From contig BGKB01000108.1 of NCBI GenBank assembly GCA_003116975.1, forward strand, positions 170,666 through 234,665: 64,000 nt of DNA. The letters are read 5' to 3'. The notes below the pieces were generated by a model. It was not told where the DNA came from and did not search any database. It saw only the letters and a list, made by a program, of their open reading frames with translations. Positions within the stretch are counted from its first letter, which is position 1, and the number at the start of each line of letters is the position of its first letter. The stretch is from Aurantiochytrium sp. KH105 (taxonomy: Eukaryota > Sar > Bigyra > Thraustochytrida > Thraustochytriidae). Positions 7,900-17,448 of this stretch are shown here, in pieces. Made by a program: the position numbers and the translations under genes.

Positions 7900-9792
7900 C
7901 AAGAGTAGGATTGACGTCACGCACTATGGACGATGCGGAATCAAGAGGAAAAGAAGAGGCGGAGGTTGTTCGTTTCCTCCCAGAGGCACTCGATGGCCCC
8001 TTGCAGCCAGCATCCCAGCCGTTGCAGCTCCGTTCGTTGCGAGAAGAATGTTGCAACGACAATTCCATGCCAATTTCCCCAGACGCGCAGGACGCGGGGG
8101 CGTCGTGGTCGGCCGGCGAAAACGTGACGTGCTCGAGCCGCTCGGACAGGCCCTGGACTCAAAATAAGGCGCGTGCCACGGGATTTGACAGTTATGGGTC
8201 ATTCATTCAAGATCAACGCCGTGCTGTGCTCGTTCGCGCGGCCCCAGCAACGGCAAGCAGCCCGCACACCACCTCGACAGACGTTGCGGGGCGTGTAATG
8301 CAAGGCAACGCGAGGTAACGCGAGGTAACGCAGGAGCGAGGGTGCCTGGCCGCTTGCGCGTCACGCCACGCCACGGCCCATGATCAACGGGTTTTTCCCG
8401 CCCGCCATGCCCGATTCGAGTTCACAGGTTGGACAAGATCTTCTGTCTCCACGGAATGGATGCCCAAGCGAAGACGGAGCCTGGACGGATGTTAGTTATT
8501 TCCCGCGCGGCGTCCTCTTTCATGTAAGACAAAACCTGGCGCAAGAAGCAAGCAAGTAAACAAGCAAGCAAGCAAGCAAGCCTTGGCGAGCGTGTCTTTC
8601 CTTTCTTTCACGCGCCGCTCGTCGCGTCCCTTTTCCAAGTTATGTCAAGTTGTATGCCTGCCCCGATGGACGGCGACCGTCGCTCGCCGCGCCGGCCGGC
8701 CGGCAGGCAGGCAGGCTGGCAAGACGGACGGCGGCGGGCGGCGGAGGGTCGAACGCGCGGCGCGTCGGCCCGCGGCCAGCGGAGGCAGCAACGCCGCGCG
8801 GGTCGCAGCGAATCGAGTGCGCTCTGCGGCGAGGCCTGCTTCGCAACTAGGCCTCCCGCCGCTCGCAGGAAGTAGCTTAGCTACTCTACTACACCAGCCA
8901 GGCATCCCGGCCTGACGCACAACGTCTCGTCTTTCTTGCCGCTCCCTTGAGCTGCTCTTTCTCTGCCCGCGACTGCCCATCGACAGAGCCTCGCTCGGCA
9001 TGCCAGCCCGCACGGTTTTCGTCTGGACTGACAGTGAGGTGGTTTGGCGAGCTTTTTGTTTTGAGCTCGGTCTGAGCTCGTTTTTAGGTCGAGCGACGTA
9101 GGATCGAGCGGTTCGACTCGTGTCGTCGGTCCAGACGCTGTCTCTGCGCGCGTGCCGCTCGGACCGCGTCGCGTTCCGGGGGTTCTCGCAGAGAAGGGGA
9201 AGGGAGGGGAGGAGAAAGGCGGTTCTCGCGGCGTGCGGGACGGTACAGACAGCTGCAGCTGCTGCTGCAGCTGCAGTAGGCGCGTGGAGATATTTTATGG
9301 TCTTCTGCTATCCAAAATCTAACTGCACTGCCTGCCTCATGTTGGCTGCTGCTGACTGGTGGTTGGATTTCTTTTCCCGCTCGCGAGCCTGCACGTGCGC
9401 GCAGCGAGGACCCCCAGCGCGGCAACTTCACTGTCCCCCAGCCGCCGATGATAGATGGAGGGATGGAGACTCGTGACACGATTCTCCGGCCGGTCGATCT
9501 CGATCCGCTTTCTCGCCTTGCTTGCGAGTCCATCTCCAACCGCCCGACAGACCTGGCCGACGGGTCGAACGGCCGCCCCGACCAGCCGCGAGTATCGGCC
9601 TACGCGGAGAAGCTCTCGCCGTCTGGCTTTCACTTCGCCGCGCTGCACGCGCCCCCTCCCCTCCGCCCGTGCCGCAGCCGCTTCTCCAACTCAAAGATCA
9701 AGATTCCGAATTCGAATGTTTTCGAACTTCGAACTCGAACTTCGAACTCGAGCAGAATCCGAGTCCATTTTCGCTCGCCCTCGATGCCTGCC

Positions 9793-9821
9793 TGCGATGC
9801 GATGCGATGCGATGCGATGCG
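9793..9821. repeat. (GCGAT)n pentanucleotide repeat
   Basis: About five GCGAT units in gene-free DNA, one of several pentanucleotide runs in the window. Confidence 0.8.
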
Positions 9822-10747
9822 AGTCGCGGCTCCTCCCTCCGCGTCTGTCCCCCTGGAAATCGCCATCCAATCGAGCGGCGGCGGCCGCGCTGTCTCGCCG
9901 CCTTCGCCTTCATCTTCAAGTTCAACTTCGCCTTCAAGTTCGTCACGGGCCCACTTGTCTGCCTCTCCAAGTCTCCGTCTGTTTGTCTGTCTGCTCGTCT
10001 GTCTGCACCTCGTCTGTCCGCCTCGCTCTTCCTTTGAAACCCCACCAGCTAGCTGCCTGCTGTGCTGCTGCGGCTGCGGCTGAGGTGGATAAGACGCGAG
10101 GATCGCAGCGACCAACTCGAACCGGGCCGGGGCGGACGCCTCGCCTCGCCTCGTGCGGCGTAGGAGACCCCCCAAAGGCGCGCGGAGGCGGCCGGCGCGC
10201 CTTCCCCCCCGGGAAATGATCGCGCCTGGCTAGTGGCGAGCGCGCTAAGATCATCCATGCGAAAGCGAAACCGAAAGCGGAGAAGCACGGGACACACACC
10301 TTGTCTCCCTTGCTCGCTCGCTCGCTCGCGCGGCCACACCAAAAGTGCGCCCACAGGTACGCATGGAGCCGCGCACTGGAGAATACCTCCCTCTCCCGCA
10401 GTATCCCTCGCTGCCTCTGGGGACCAGCACCTCCTTCCGAGGTGCTGCTCGGAAGCGGGGACGGTTATTTTCTTCGCGGGCTTTCAGTGGAGGAAGTGGG
10501 GACGCTTGCGCCGAGTACCGCTGGAAGCGCGAGCCTGGTCTGAGAGGCTGGTGCGTCCCCGCGGGCGCAGAGGGGCCTGAAGACAGCAAGGGGAGGAATA
10601 CGCGGGGGGGAAAGATGGGGGAGTAGGGGGTAGGGTTCCCCCACAGACCGCGCGTCTCCAGCCAGGTCGCGGCCCGACCTGGCTGCCTCTTTGCGACCGT
10701 TGACTCTTGCGGTCGCCGCAGCCACGTGCCTCCTGCCGCGTACGTCC

Positions 10748-10804
10748 TGGCTGGTTGGCTGGCTGGCTGGCTGTCTGGCTGGCTGTCTGGCTGGCTGTCT
10801 GGCT
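10748..10804. repeat. (GGCT)n with GTCT interruptions
   Basis: Tetramer repeat GGCTGGCT with a regular GTCT unit every third repeat, giving a 12-base higher-order unit in its second half. Confidence 0.8.
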
Positions 10805-10920
10805 TTTCATCGCGAGATTGCATTTTTTGTCTCTGCCTGGCTGCTCGATGACGGAAATCGGTCTGCGCTGCTGTTCGTCTGTCTGCGCAAGCGCACGCGA
10901 ACCTATAACTTGCTTTCGTT

Positions 10921-10999
10921 GCTCATTTCTTTTTCCTTTTTCTTTTCTTTTCTTTTCTTTTCTTATCTTTTTTCTTTCTTTCCTTTTTCTTCTTCTTTC
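10921..10999. repeat. Long pyrimidine tract (TTTTC-rich)
   Basis: About 80 bases almost entirely C/T, with TTTTC and TTTC units. It ends about 25 bases before a pair of ACTTGCGC elements at 11023 and 11044. Confidence 0.85.
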
Positions 11000-11701
11000 T
11001 ATTTGGTTGGTTCATTCGTGGCACTTGCGCCCGGGTTTCGCCGACTTGCGCGATGAGCGAAAGCCCCATTTGTCCCTTCCGCCCGCGCGCGCGCATCTTC
11101 CTCTCATTTCTTTGCGATTTCTTCAGCCGCGAGAAGAGGCCCCGGGCTCGCGGGCCGCGCTGCAACCGACATCCATCTACGGCGAGCGTGCGCCTGAAAA
11201 CCTTGGTCTGCTCGGCTCGCAGCCGCGAGGTCTGCTTGGCTGCCTGCAGCCAGCCAGGTGCTTGTCGGAAAGGAAAAGACATTGATTGCATGGCGCGAAC
11301 CATGTGGCAATACGAATGCATGGCACGACTTCTTTGCGAGGGAGGGGGGGCAGGAGTGACTGCTCTTGCGAGCAAACAATCGAGTCGCCCGCTCGTCTCG
11401 CCGGACGCCCAGCTGCGCCGTGGCCGAGAAGACCAAAATCAAGACCCGGGGCCGAGCCCAGGTTCTCGCGCGAGCCAGGACACGAAGCCGTCCTGCCCTG
11501 CGCAGGAGTGGGTGGCAGGGGATGTGACATTTCAAAACGATCGACAATGGTGACGATGAAGGAGAAGATGAAAGGAGGGGTGTGCGGCGGCGACCCTCAC
11601 GTGTGTATATATACACATCTTGCGCCGCGACAAAGATTCTGCAGGCAGAACGTGTTGGCAGGCGGCCGAGAACGCCAGGGCTTGCGGCTCGGGCGCGAGA
11701 G

Positions 11702-11733
11702 GCCAAGCCAAGCCAAGCCAAGCCAAGCGAAGC
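11702..11733. repeat. (CCAAG)n pentanucleotide repeat
   Basis: Five to six CCAAG units. A shorter relative of the same unit occurs at about 14560-14575. Confidence 0.8.
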
Positions 11734-12020
11734 GGCTGCCTGCGAGTTGATTTGGACTCGATTGGTTTGTGTCGAATGGACGAGGCGAGTCGCAGTCGCG
11801 CGTGCGTGGGAAAAAGGAGCGAGGACAACAAAAGCAAAAGAAAAGAAAAAGCAAAAGAAAGAAAAGGAAGAAAAGGGGGAAAAAGGGAAAGCGGCGCCGC
11901 GCAGACAAATCTCCGCCTGCGACACGAGCCGCCAACGCCGCGCGGCTCTGCCTCGCCGCGGCGGAAACTCGCCAGCGGCCTCCCGCGCACGCTCGAGAGC
12001 GACCTGCGCTGTCTGCGCCT

Positions 12021-12074
12021 ACGTGCGTGCGTGCGTGTGAGCGAGCGTGCGTGCGTGCGTGCGTGCGTGCGCGC
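12021..12074. repeat. (GCGT)n tetranucleotide repeat
   Basis: GCGT units interrupted once by GTGAGCGAGC. A similar (GTGC)n run recurs at 52870-52896 and 55330-55362. Confidence 0.85.
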
Positions 12075-13893
12075 CTTTTTCCCCTCCCCGGCTCGCTCGC
12101 TGCCTGGCTGGGCATCATCGACGCGTCGAGTCGCGGCGCGCCCTTCCTTTCTTCCTTTCTTTCCTTGTTTCTCCTTTCTTTTTCCTTTCCGAGTCCTCCC
12201 TTTTTTCAAACGGCTTCGAAAAAATCGCATGGCCAGCCTTGCTTCATCATGGCGTTGCAGCCCAGCAGCATTCTATTCAGCCGCCCAGGCGCTCCGACGA
12301 TTTCAACCGCAGCGCGCCTCGCGGCCCTGCCGCGGCAATCGATCCATCAATCCATCGTTCCATCGATTGATCGATCGAACGAGCAGAACCAGGCTCCGCC
12401 TCGCCTGCCCAGATTTGGCAAAAAATAGCAATAAAGAAAAATGGAATGGCCTAAAATAAATTACAAATGAGAATGAATCAGGGAAGGCAGGCTTCTCCCG
12501 CCCCGTTCTCCCTGCGTGCCTTGCCCGGCCAGCATCATAAGCAAGTATAAGCATGTTGGTCGCAGCCGCGGGTTCTCGTCCGCCTTTCGACCCGTGGAAA
12601 CTCGAGTATACCGCTGCGCTAGACACGCCGGGTGCGTGAGTGTCTGGCAGGGGAGAAAGGAAAGAAAAGAAGAAAGAAAAGAAAATAAAAGAATAAAGAA
12701 AAACCTGGGCGCGCCTCGCCGCCGCTTGGGCCGGCCATCTTTCCGCGCCTGGACACCCCGCCGCCCCCCGCCGCCTCCGCACACGGACGCGCGCGGGGCG
12801 GGCGGCCAGGGCACGCGCGGCCGCGAGACCACGCGAGGCGGGCGGCGGCGGCGCGGCCAGGGGGCAGCGGGCCGGGCGGGCCTGCGCACGGGGTGGAAGC
12901 GGCGGCGCTGGAGCAGGCGAGCGAGCAGGCGATTGATTGTTTGATTGATTGATTGCCTGCCTGCCTGCCTGATTGATCGATCGCCTGCGTGCGGCTTGTT
13001 CGCCCGCACCAAACCTGGAACCCCGGACGCGACGTCGCGTGCAGGGTCGCCCGCTTTCTCGTGCCGTGCCTCGCCTCGCCTCGCCTCGACCCGCGCGGAG
13101 AGGACGCGCGAGCGGAGCGAGACCTCGCAGCGCGAGCCGCCCCGGCGAGGAGACAAACCAAACGAGGGAGCAGAGCTGAGCAGAGCAGAGCAGCGCCTTT
13201 CTGCTTGCCCCGGCTTGCCTTGCAAAGCAAAGCAAAGCAGGGAAAAAAGAAGGGAGAAAAAGAAAAGAAAGAAAAGAAAAAGGTGTCAGGAACCCGGCGT
13301 GCAAATTGCGTTGCGCACACTTCGCCGTTAGCGTGCACGGTATTATCGGTAGCCTGGCCGGCGCGTGCCCTCCCTCGCGAGGAGCTAGCTCGTGCCCATT
13401 CGCGTCATTCGCGTTGTCTGCCCCGCGTCCGCCTTCCTTCGCGTTCGCGTTCGCGCCGAGCCAGCGTCCGGCGGGGGAGCATCGTCTGCGGTCTCGTCTC
13501 GACGACCCCGCGAGCCGACCGACGCTGCGTCGCGTTCGCGATCTCGCGGCAGCGGTCTCTTGGCGCCCTTACCACAGCGCGTTCGTTCATCAGTCGTCAG
13601 TCCTCCTCGCGAGCTTCCTTTCCTGGAGGGAGCCCCAGCCCAGCGAGCCCAGCGCGGAAGACGATAAGACAACACAACAGACCCGGACGCTTCGCAGCGG
13701 CCACGGAGTTTCTTTCTTGCCTGCGCGAGAGGGCACAGCACAGCGCACGAGAAGAAAGGCAGAGCAGCGCAAGGCAGAGCGAGAGCTAAACCTGGCTAGC
13801 TCGCGCGCGAGCGAGCGAAGTCCAGGTCGAACTCGAGGACGGCTGCGCGACCGCACGCGCCGCGGCGAGGTGGCCAGCGCGCGAAGCCGCCAG

Positions 13894-13954
<61 letters not shown>
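13894..13954. repeat. (GCTT)n tetranucleotide repeat
   Basis: About fifteen perfect GCTT units, the longest pure tetramer array in the window. Confidence 0.92.
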
Positions 13955-13955
<1 letters not shown>

Positions 13956-14971
13956 CGATTGGCGGACGGGGAGGTGAGGTAGCCGCAGCAGCAGCTGGAG
14001 CTAGCTAGCTAGCTAGCCCCCCGCTGCAGGATCGAAGACCTGCTCGCGCGTGCGGCCAGGAGAACGAAAGCGGGCTCCTTGCTCGCTCTGTCTGCATAGT
14101 ATCCTGGGCGCACGCGCCGCGGGGAGCCGGGGCGAGCGACGCCGCGCGTGCCTCCGGTGCGTGGTTGCCGGCCCGGCCTTGCGAGCGAGGCGCGGCGGGA
14201 AACTCACGAGTGCCGGCCAGCGAGCCGAGCCAGGGCGCACGCAAGGCAAGGCAAGCACGCACCCTAGCGAGGGAGAGAAGGGAACGAGCGGGCGAGCGGC
14301 CAGCCCCCGGTCGGGCGTAAGCCTCTCTCCCTCTCTCACTCTGCGCGACGGCGAGGAAAACACCGTGCCTGTGTCCGCGCCGCCGGAGACAGAGACGGAG
14401 ACGGAGATAGACTGCGGCCCTGCGATCCATCGATCGAGCAAGCAAGCAAGCAAACATACTTCAATCCAGCCAGCCAGCCATTCGTGGCCCTGTGCACAAT
14501 CAAATCGATTGATCGATTCACCTCGACGACGACGTCCTCGGCCGCGACGAGCCGAGCCTAGCCAAGCCAAGCCAAATCAAGCCCACCCGAGTGAAGCCCA
14601 AAGCTCGCCGAGGGCCCGTGACGCTGGCTTGGTCTGCGCCAAGAACGCGACGACTCCGCCCGCGTGCCTACCTGCCTGCCTGACTGACTGAGCCCGCGGG
14701 TTCGTTCGCGCCTGCCGCCGCCACCTGCGAAGCAGCTGCTGCTGCTGCTGTTCCTACTCCTTTTGTTTCCTGTCCTGCCCTTGTGCCTTCCAAGGCTTGC
14801 CTCCGGTGGGGGGCGGCGGCGAGAAGTCTTCCGACGGGGTGTGACCCGGCGCCCGCGAGCGTCGTGCAGAAAAGCAAGTAAGCAAGCCCCGAACAAAGCC
14901 AGCCAGGCCGCGAGCGAGCGTGGATTGGACGGTTTGTGCCGCGTGAGCATACCTGCATCAGGAGCGGTGCA

Positions 14972-15089
14972 GATTAATTGATTGATCGATTGTTTGATCG
15001 ATTGATTGATCGATTGTTTGATCGATTGATTGATCGATTGATTGATCGATTGATTGATTGATTGATTGATTGGTCAATCAATCGATCGC
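14972..15089. repeat. GATT/GATC tetramer array with terminal inverted repeat
   Basis: About 118 bases built from ATTG, ATCG and TTTG tetramers, including a higher-order pattern that alternates GATTGATTGATC and GATTGTTTGATC. At the right end GATTGATTG is followed after two bases by CAATCAATC, so a hairpin can form. Confidence 0.85.
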
Positions 15090-15333
15090 GACACCGCGGG
15101 TTGCCGAGCTCCCCGGCGCAGCTTCCACGCACGCCAATCGAGTCACAAGTCGAGCCGAGTCGAGCGTGTTTTCGTTCAGATCGCCAACCACCCAAGCCAA
15201 CCCTAGCCAAGCTGTTCGGGCACGACGCGATAAAAGAGCCACGCACCCATCATTGGACCCGAGGAGGTGGCCTGGCATTGATCGCCATCGCCTGTGCGCC
15301 GGGGCAAGTAGACGCAAAAGCAAAACCATTCGG

Positions 15334-16866
15334 ATGCTCATTCCCTCGGCCGCCGACATGGACGACCTGACTAGCCTCGCGGGTGTCTCAGACGCCAGCT
15401 GGCCGAGCTCGCCAGGGTCTCTACAAACTATCGGTGGTGTGACGGTCGATACCATTGAAGAGGAACAGAGGCCCGAAGACGCCGTCAAGGTGACACGGAG
15501 AACCGCAGCAAAGGGCATCGGCCTTCGCGCCAGGCGCCCCTTTACGCCTTACGAGGTCGTCTTTGCAGAGTCGCCCCTCCTTGAATTCCGCCGCGACGAA
15601 GACATCGACCGTGCCGTCTATCATGACCTCCCCGACGAGGCGCGTCGCGCCTTTTTCAGGCTCAAAGACTCGTGCAGCAGCTCCAACCTCCTGGAGCGAA
15701 CGCCCAGTGACATGAGCACCAAGAGCCGAACCGAGCACGGTGATGACGACGCCTCAAGCCACCGCCGTCGCCGCTCTTCCTGTGACGATAAGTCGGACCG
15801 CGGCAGCACCACGTCATCCTCTGCGAGGCGAAAACTCGTGAAAAGTGCATCCTCCTCGTCGCTCTCTTCGGCGTCAAATAACGCCTCGTCCTCCAAAAAG
15901 AGGAACAGCCAGAAAATTACCAAAACCAAGGAGAACTTGGCAATCAACGACGAGGCCAACACTGCGATCGACAAGCCCGACGCCGTCGGCCGCCTTCGCA
16001 GCGACAGCCAACGCAGTTGCATCAGTTCGTCTGCGTGCTCGCGCCGCTCCTCGCGCACCTCGGCGCTCTCAAGTAGCGGCGAGGGCTCTGCAGCAAGCGA
16101 AGAAGACGTCAGCCCCTCTGACATGCAGCAGCATCAGCAGCAGCAGCCTGTTGCAGCATCGCGCAGGAACCCCAAGGCCTGTGCGGGCACCTCAGACTCC
16201 GGCGATGTGAAATCTGAAAAAACTCCCATGGGCGTCTGTGAAACCAACGCCATTTGCCTTGGCGGTGATTACTTTGCCGTGCTCAAATACGGAGCGCGCA
16301 TCAATCATTCGTGCGCACCCAATTTGAGCTACCGTTTCGAAGAAAGAGAACACTCGCGTCAGGTCGTCTTCTATGCTCTTCGCCACATTGAAAAGGGCGA
16401 GGAACTCTACCTTTCCTACGTGGATCAGTCGCTCCCGCGTGACGCGCGCAGGGCTCTGCTCTTCGAGCGCTATCGCTTCAAATGCAAATGCGAGTCATGC
16501 TCGCTGAAAAACGACGAGCTTGAAATGGCAGAGGCCAGACGAGAAAATCTCGCTGCAATGGACAATAAGATTTACGAGGCCATCGAAACCGAGGACTTCG
16601 ACAATGCCTTAGAGATCGTTGATCGGCGACTTGATCTCTTGAAGGAGGAACCTGGTCTTCAAACGCCGCTCCTCATGCTTCGGACCGAATTCGATGCTTT
16701 GCGTATTTGCGAGAAAATGACCAACATTGATGGAATGACTCGCTGGATTTGCGCCGCCACCGAGCATGCAAGAATTGCTCATGGCGAGGCTTCACTCATT
16801 TACGCAGAGCTTTGCCACAAAACGCGTGACATTCAGTTGCTCGAGCATATCGACAATTTTCATTGA
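15334..16866 (+). CDS. SET-domain protein (SMYD-like split SET, probable protein lysine methyltransferase)
   Basis: 510 codons from ATG 15334; an ATG at 15358 is an alternative. The open frame upstream starts on TTG inside the tetramer array and is not taken. The SET N-part is near residues 52-70 (GIGLRARRPFTPYEVVFAES), the usual 'G.GL.A.R....GEV'. It is followed by a ~210-residue Ser/Arg/Lys/Asp-rich low-complexity insertion. The catalytic core then follows: TNAICL, FAVLKYGARINHSCAPN with the NHSC motif, VVFYALRHIEKGEELYLSYVD with the EEL..SY motif, and a post-SET CKCESC zinc-ligand cluster. The C-terminal ~110 residues look helical, like the SMYD tail. No MYND finger is visible; a MYND normally sits inside the split, where this protein has disorder. 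Methyl acceptor and localisation are unknown. Confidence 0.85.
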   Translation: MLIPSAADMDDLTSLAGVSDASWPSSPGSLQTIGGVTVDTIEEEQRPEDAVKVTRRTAAKGIGLRARRPFTPYEVVFAESPLLEFRRDEDIDRAVYHDLPDEARRAFFRLKDSCSSSNLLERTPSDMSTKSRTEHGDDDASSHRRRRSSCDDKSDRGSTTSSSARRKLVKSASSSSLSSASNNASSSKKRNSQKITKTKENLAINDEANTAIDKPDAVGRLRSDSQRSCISSSACSRRSSRTSALSSSGEGSAASEEDVSPSDMQQHQQQQPVAASRRNPKACAGTSDSGDVKSEKTPMGVCETNAICLGGDYFAVLKYGARINHSCAPNLSYRFEEREHSRQVVFYALRHIEKGEELYLSYVDQSLPRDARRALLFERYRFKCKCESCSLKNDELEMAEARRENLAAMDNKIYEAIETEDFDNALEIVDRRLDLLKEEPGLQTPLLMLRTEFDALRICEKMTNIDGMTRWICAATEHARIAHGEASLIYAELCHKTRDIQLLEHIDNFH

Positions 16867-17448
16867 GGATAAATATTCTCAAATGGAGCTCAGAGTCAAG
16901 TCAAGTCGAGTCCAGTCGTTTCTAGCATACTTTTCAGGCTCGCGCACACCTTTCAGCACATCGTCCCCGTACATACAAATATATATATAGAGAGAGAGAG
17001 ACAGACAGAGAATAAAGTAGCGCCAACGTCCAGCCCAACAATCAATTAAAGTGGGCTCCGTTCATTGGCATGGCGCGCAATCACATTGTATAAATTCTGA
17101 TATCAATTTTACCCAACTGTTTTTATTCAGTGAAGGCAACAAAAGAAAGTTCCCTCGACCAAGAAGACACAGTAATCAAAAACATACTCCGCCCACGAGC
17201 CTGCGCGCGCGCCTGCTTGCCGTTGGTGGCTGGAAAGCGATCAGATTAGGTCATTGATTGCTCATTGCTTTCTTGGCTGCAGACAAGGCTAGCAAACCAG
17301 CAGAGAACACGAGTCTTGGATTCGTTCGTGTGCGCCAAGTACTAATCCCAAGGCTTGGACGCCCGACACCACTCCAACAAGTGAGGTACCTAAAACAGAA
17401 AAAGTCAAGGTGGATAAAATTGATCGATCTGTCTCTGACTGTTGGTTT
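16867..17448. other. Convergent 3' region between SET and ataxin-2 genes
   Basis: 582 bases. It contains a TA/GA dinucleotide run at about 16978-17010 followed by AATAAA at 17011-17016, 145 bases after the SET stop. That may be a poly(A) signal, but the signal used by this organism is not known to me. No gene recognised. Confidence 0.45.

Larger units (their letters stand above)
7900..11000. other. Gene-poor, GC-rich intergenic DNA with many short tandem repeats
   Basis: No frame here has family-like features. Long overlapping frames on both strands around 9400-10200 are Arg/Ser/Ala/Pro rich, as expected from GC-rich non-coding DNA. Visible repeats are a decamer GAGGTAACGC near 8300-8331, GCAA tetramers at 8547-8581, a near-palindromic CAGCTG/CTGCAG run at 9249-9276, (GCGAT)n at 9793-9821 and (GGCT/GTCT)n at 10748-10804. 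A pyrimidine tract covers about 10921-10999. E2F-like TTTCCCGC strings occur near 8393 and 8501. I cannot tell whether a non-coding transcript lies here. Confidence 0.5.
11001..15333. other. Gene-poor, GC-rich intergenic DNA leading to the SET gene
   Basis: No supportable protein gene. Contents are: two ACTTGCGC elements 21 bases apart (11023, 11044), a perfect 16-base palindrome TGTGTATATATACACA at 11602-11617, and (CCAAG)n at 11702-11733. Purine tracts lie at about 11815-11890, 12650-12705 and 13240-13290. (GCGT)n is at 12021-12074, GATT/CCTG tetramers at 12925-12975, (GCTT)n at 13894-13954, CTAG runs at 14000-14017 and a 118-base GATT/GATC array at 14972-15089. A TATA-like CGATAAAAGAG lies at 15228-15238, about 100 bases before the SET start. 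All frames across the region are biased by these repeats. Confidence 0.5.

Noticed and set aside
9100-9125. GGTTCGACTC string resembling a tRNA T-loop
   Set aside because: No acceptor stem, anticodon arm or B-box-compatible upstream sequence could be paired around it.
9448-10219. Overlapping 170-254 residue frames on both strands
   Set aside because: All frames are open because stop codons are rare in GC-rich repeats; no protein family features and no ATG-supported conserved block.
12303-13304. 333-residue minus-strand frame
   Set aside because: Arg/Ala/Pro/Ser-rich translation of purine tracts and tetramers; three different frames are open in the same place.
13894-13954. Regular tetramer array considered as a CRISPR-like or telomeric repeat
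   Set aside because: Units are contiguous without spacers and differ from known telomere repeats; this is a plain microsatellite.
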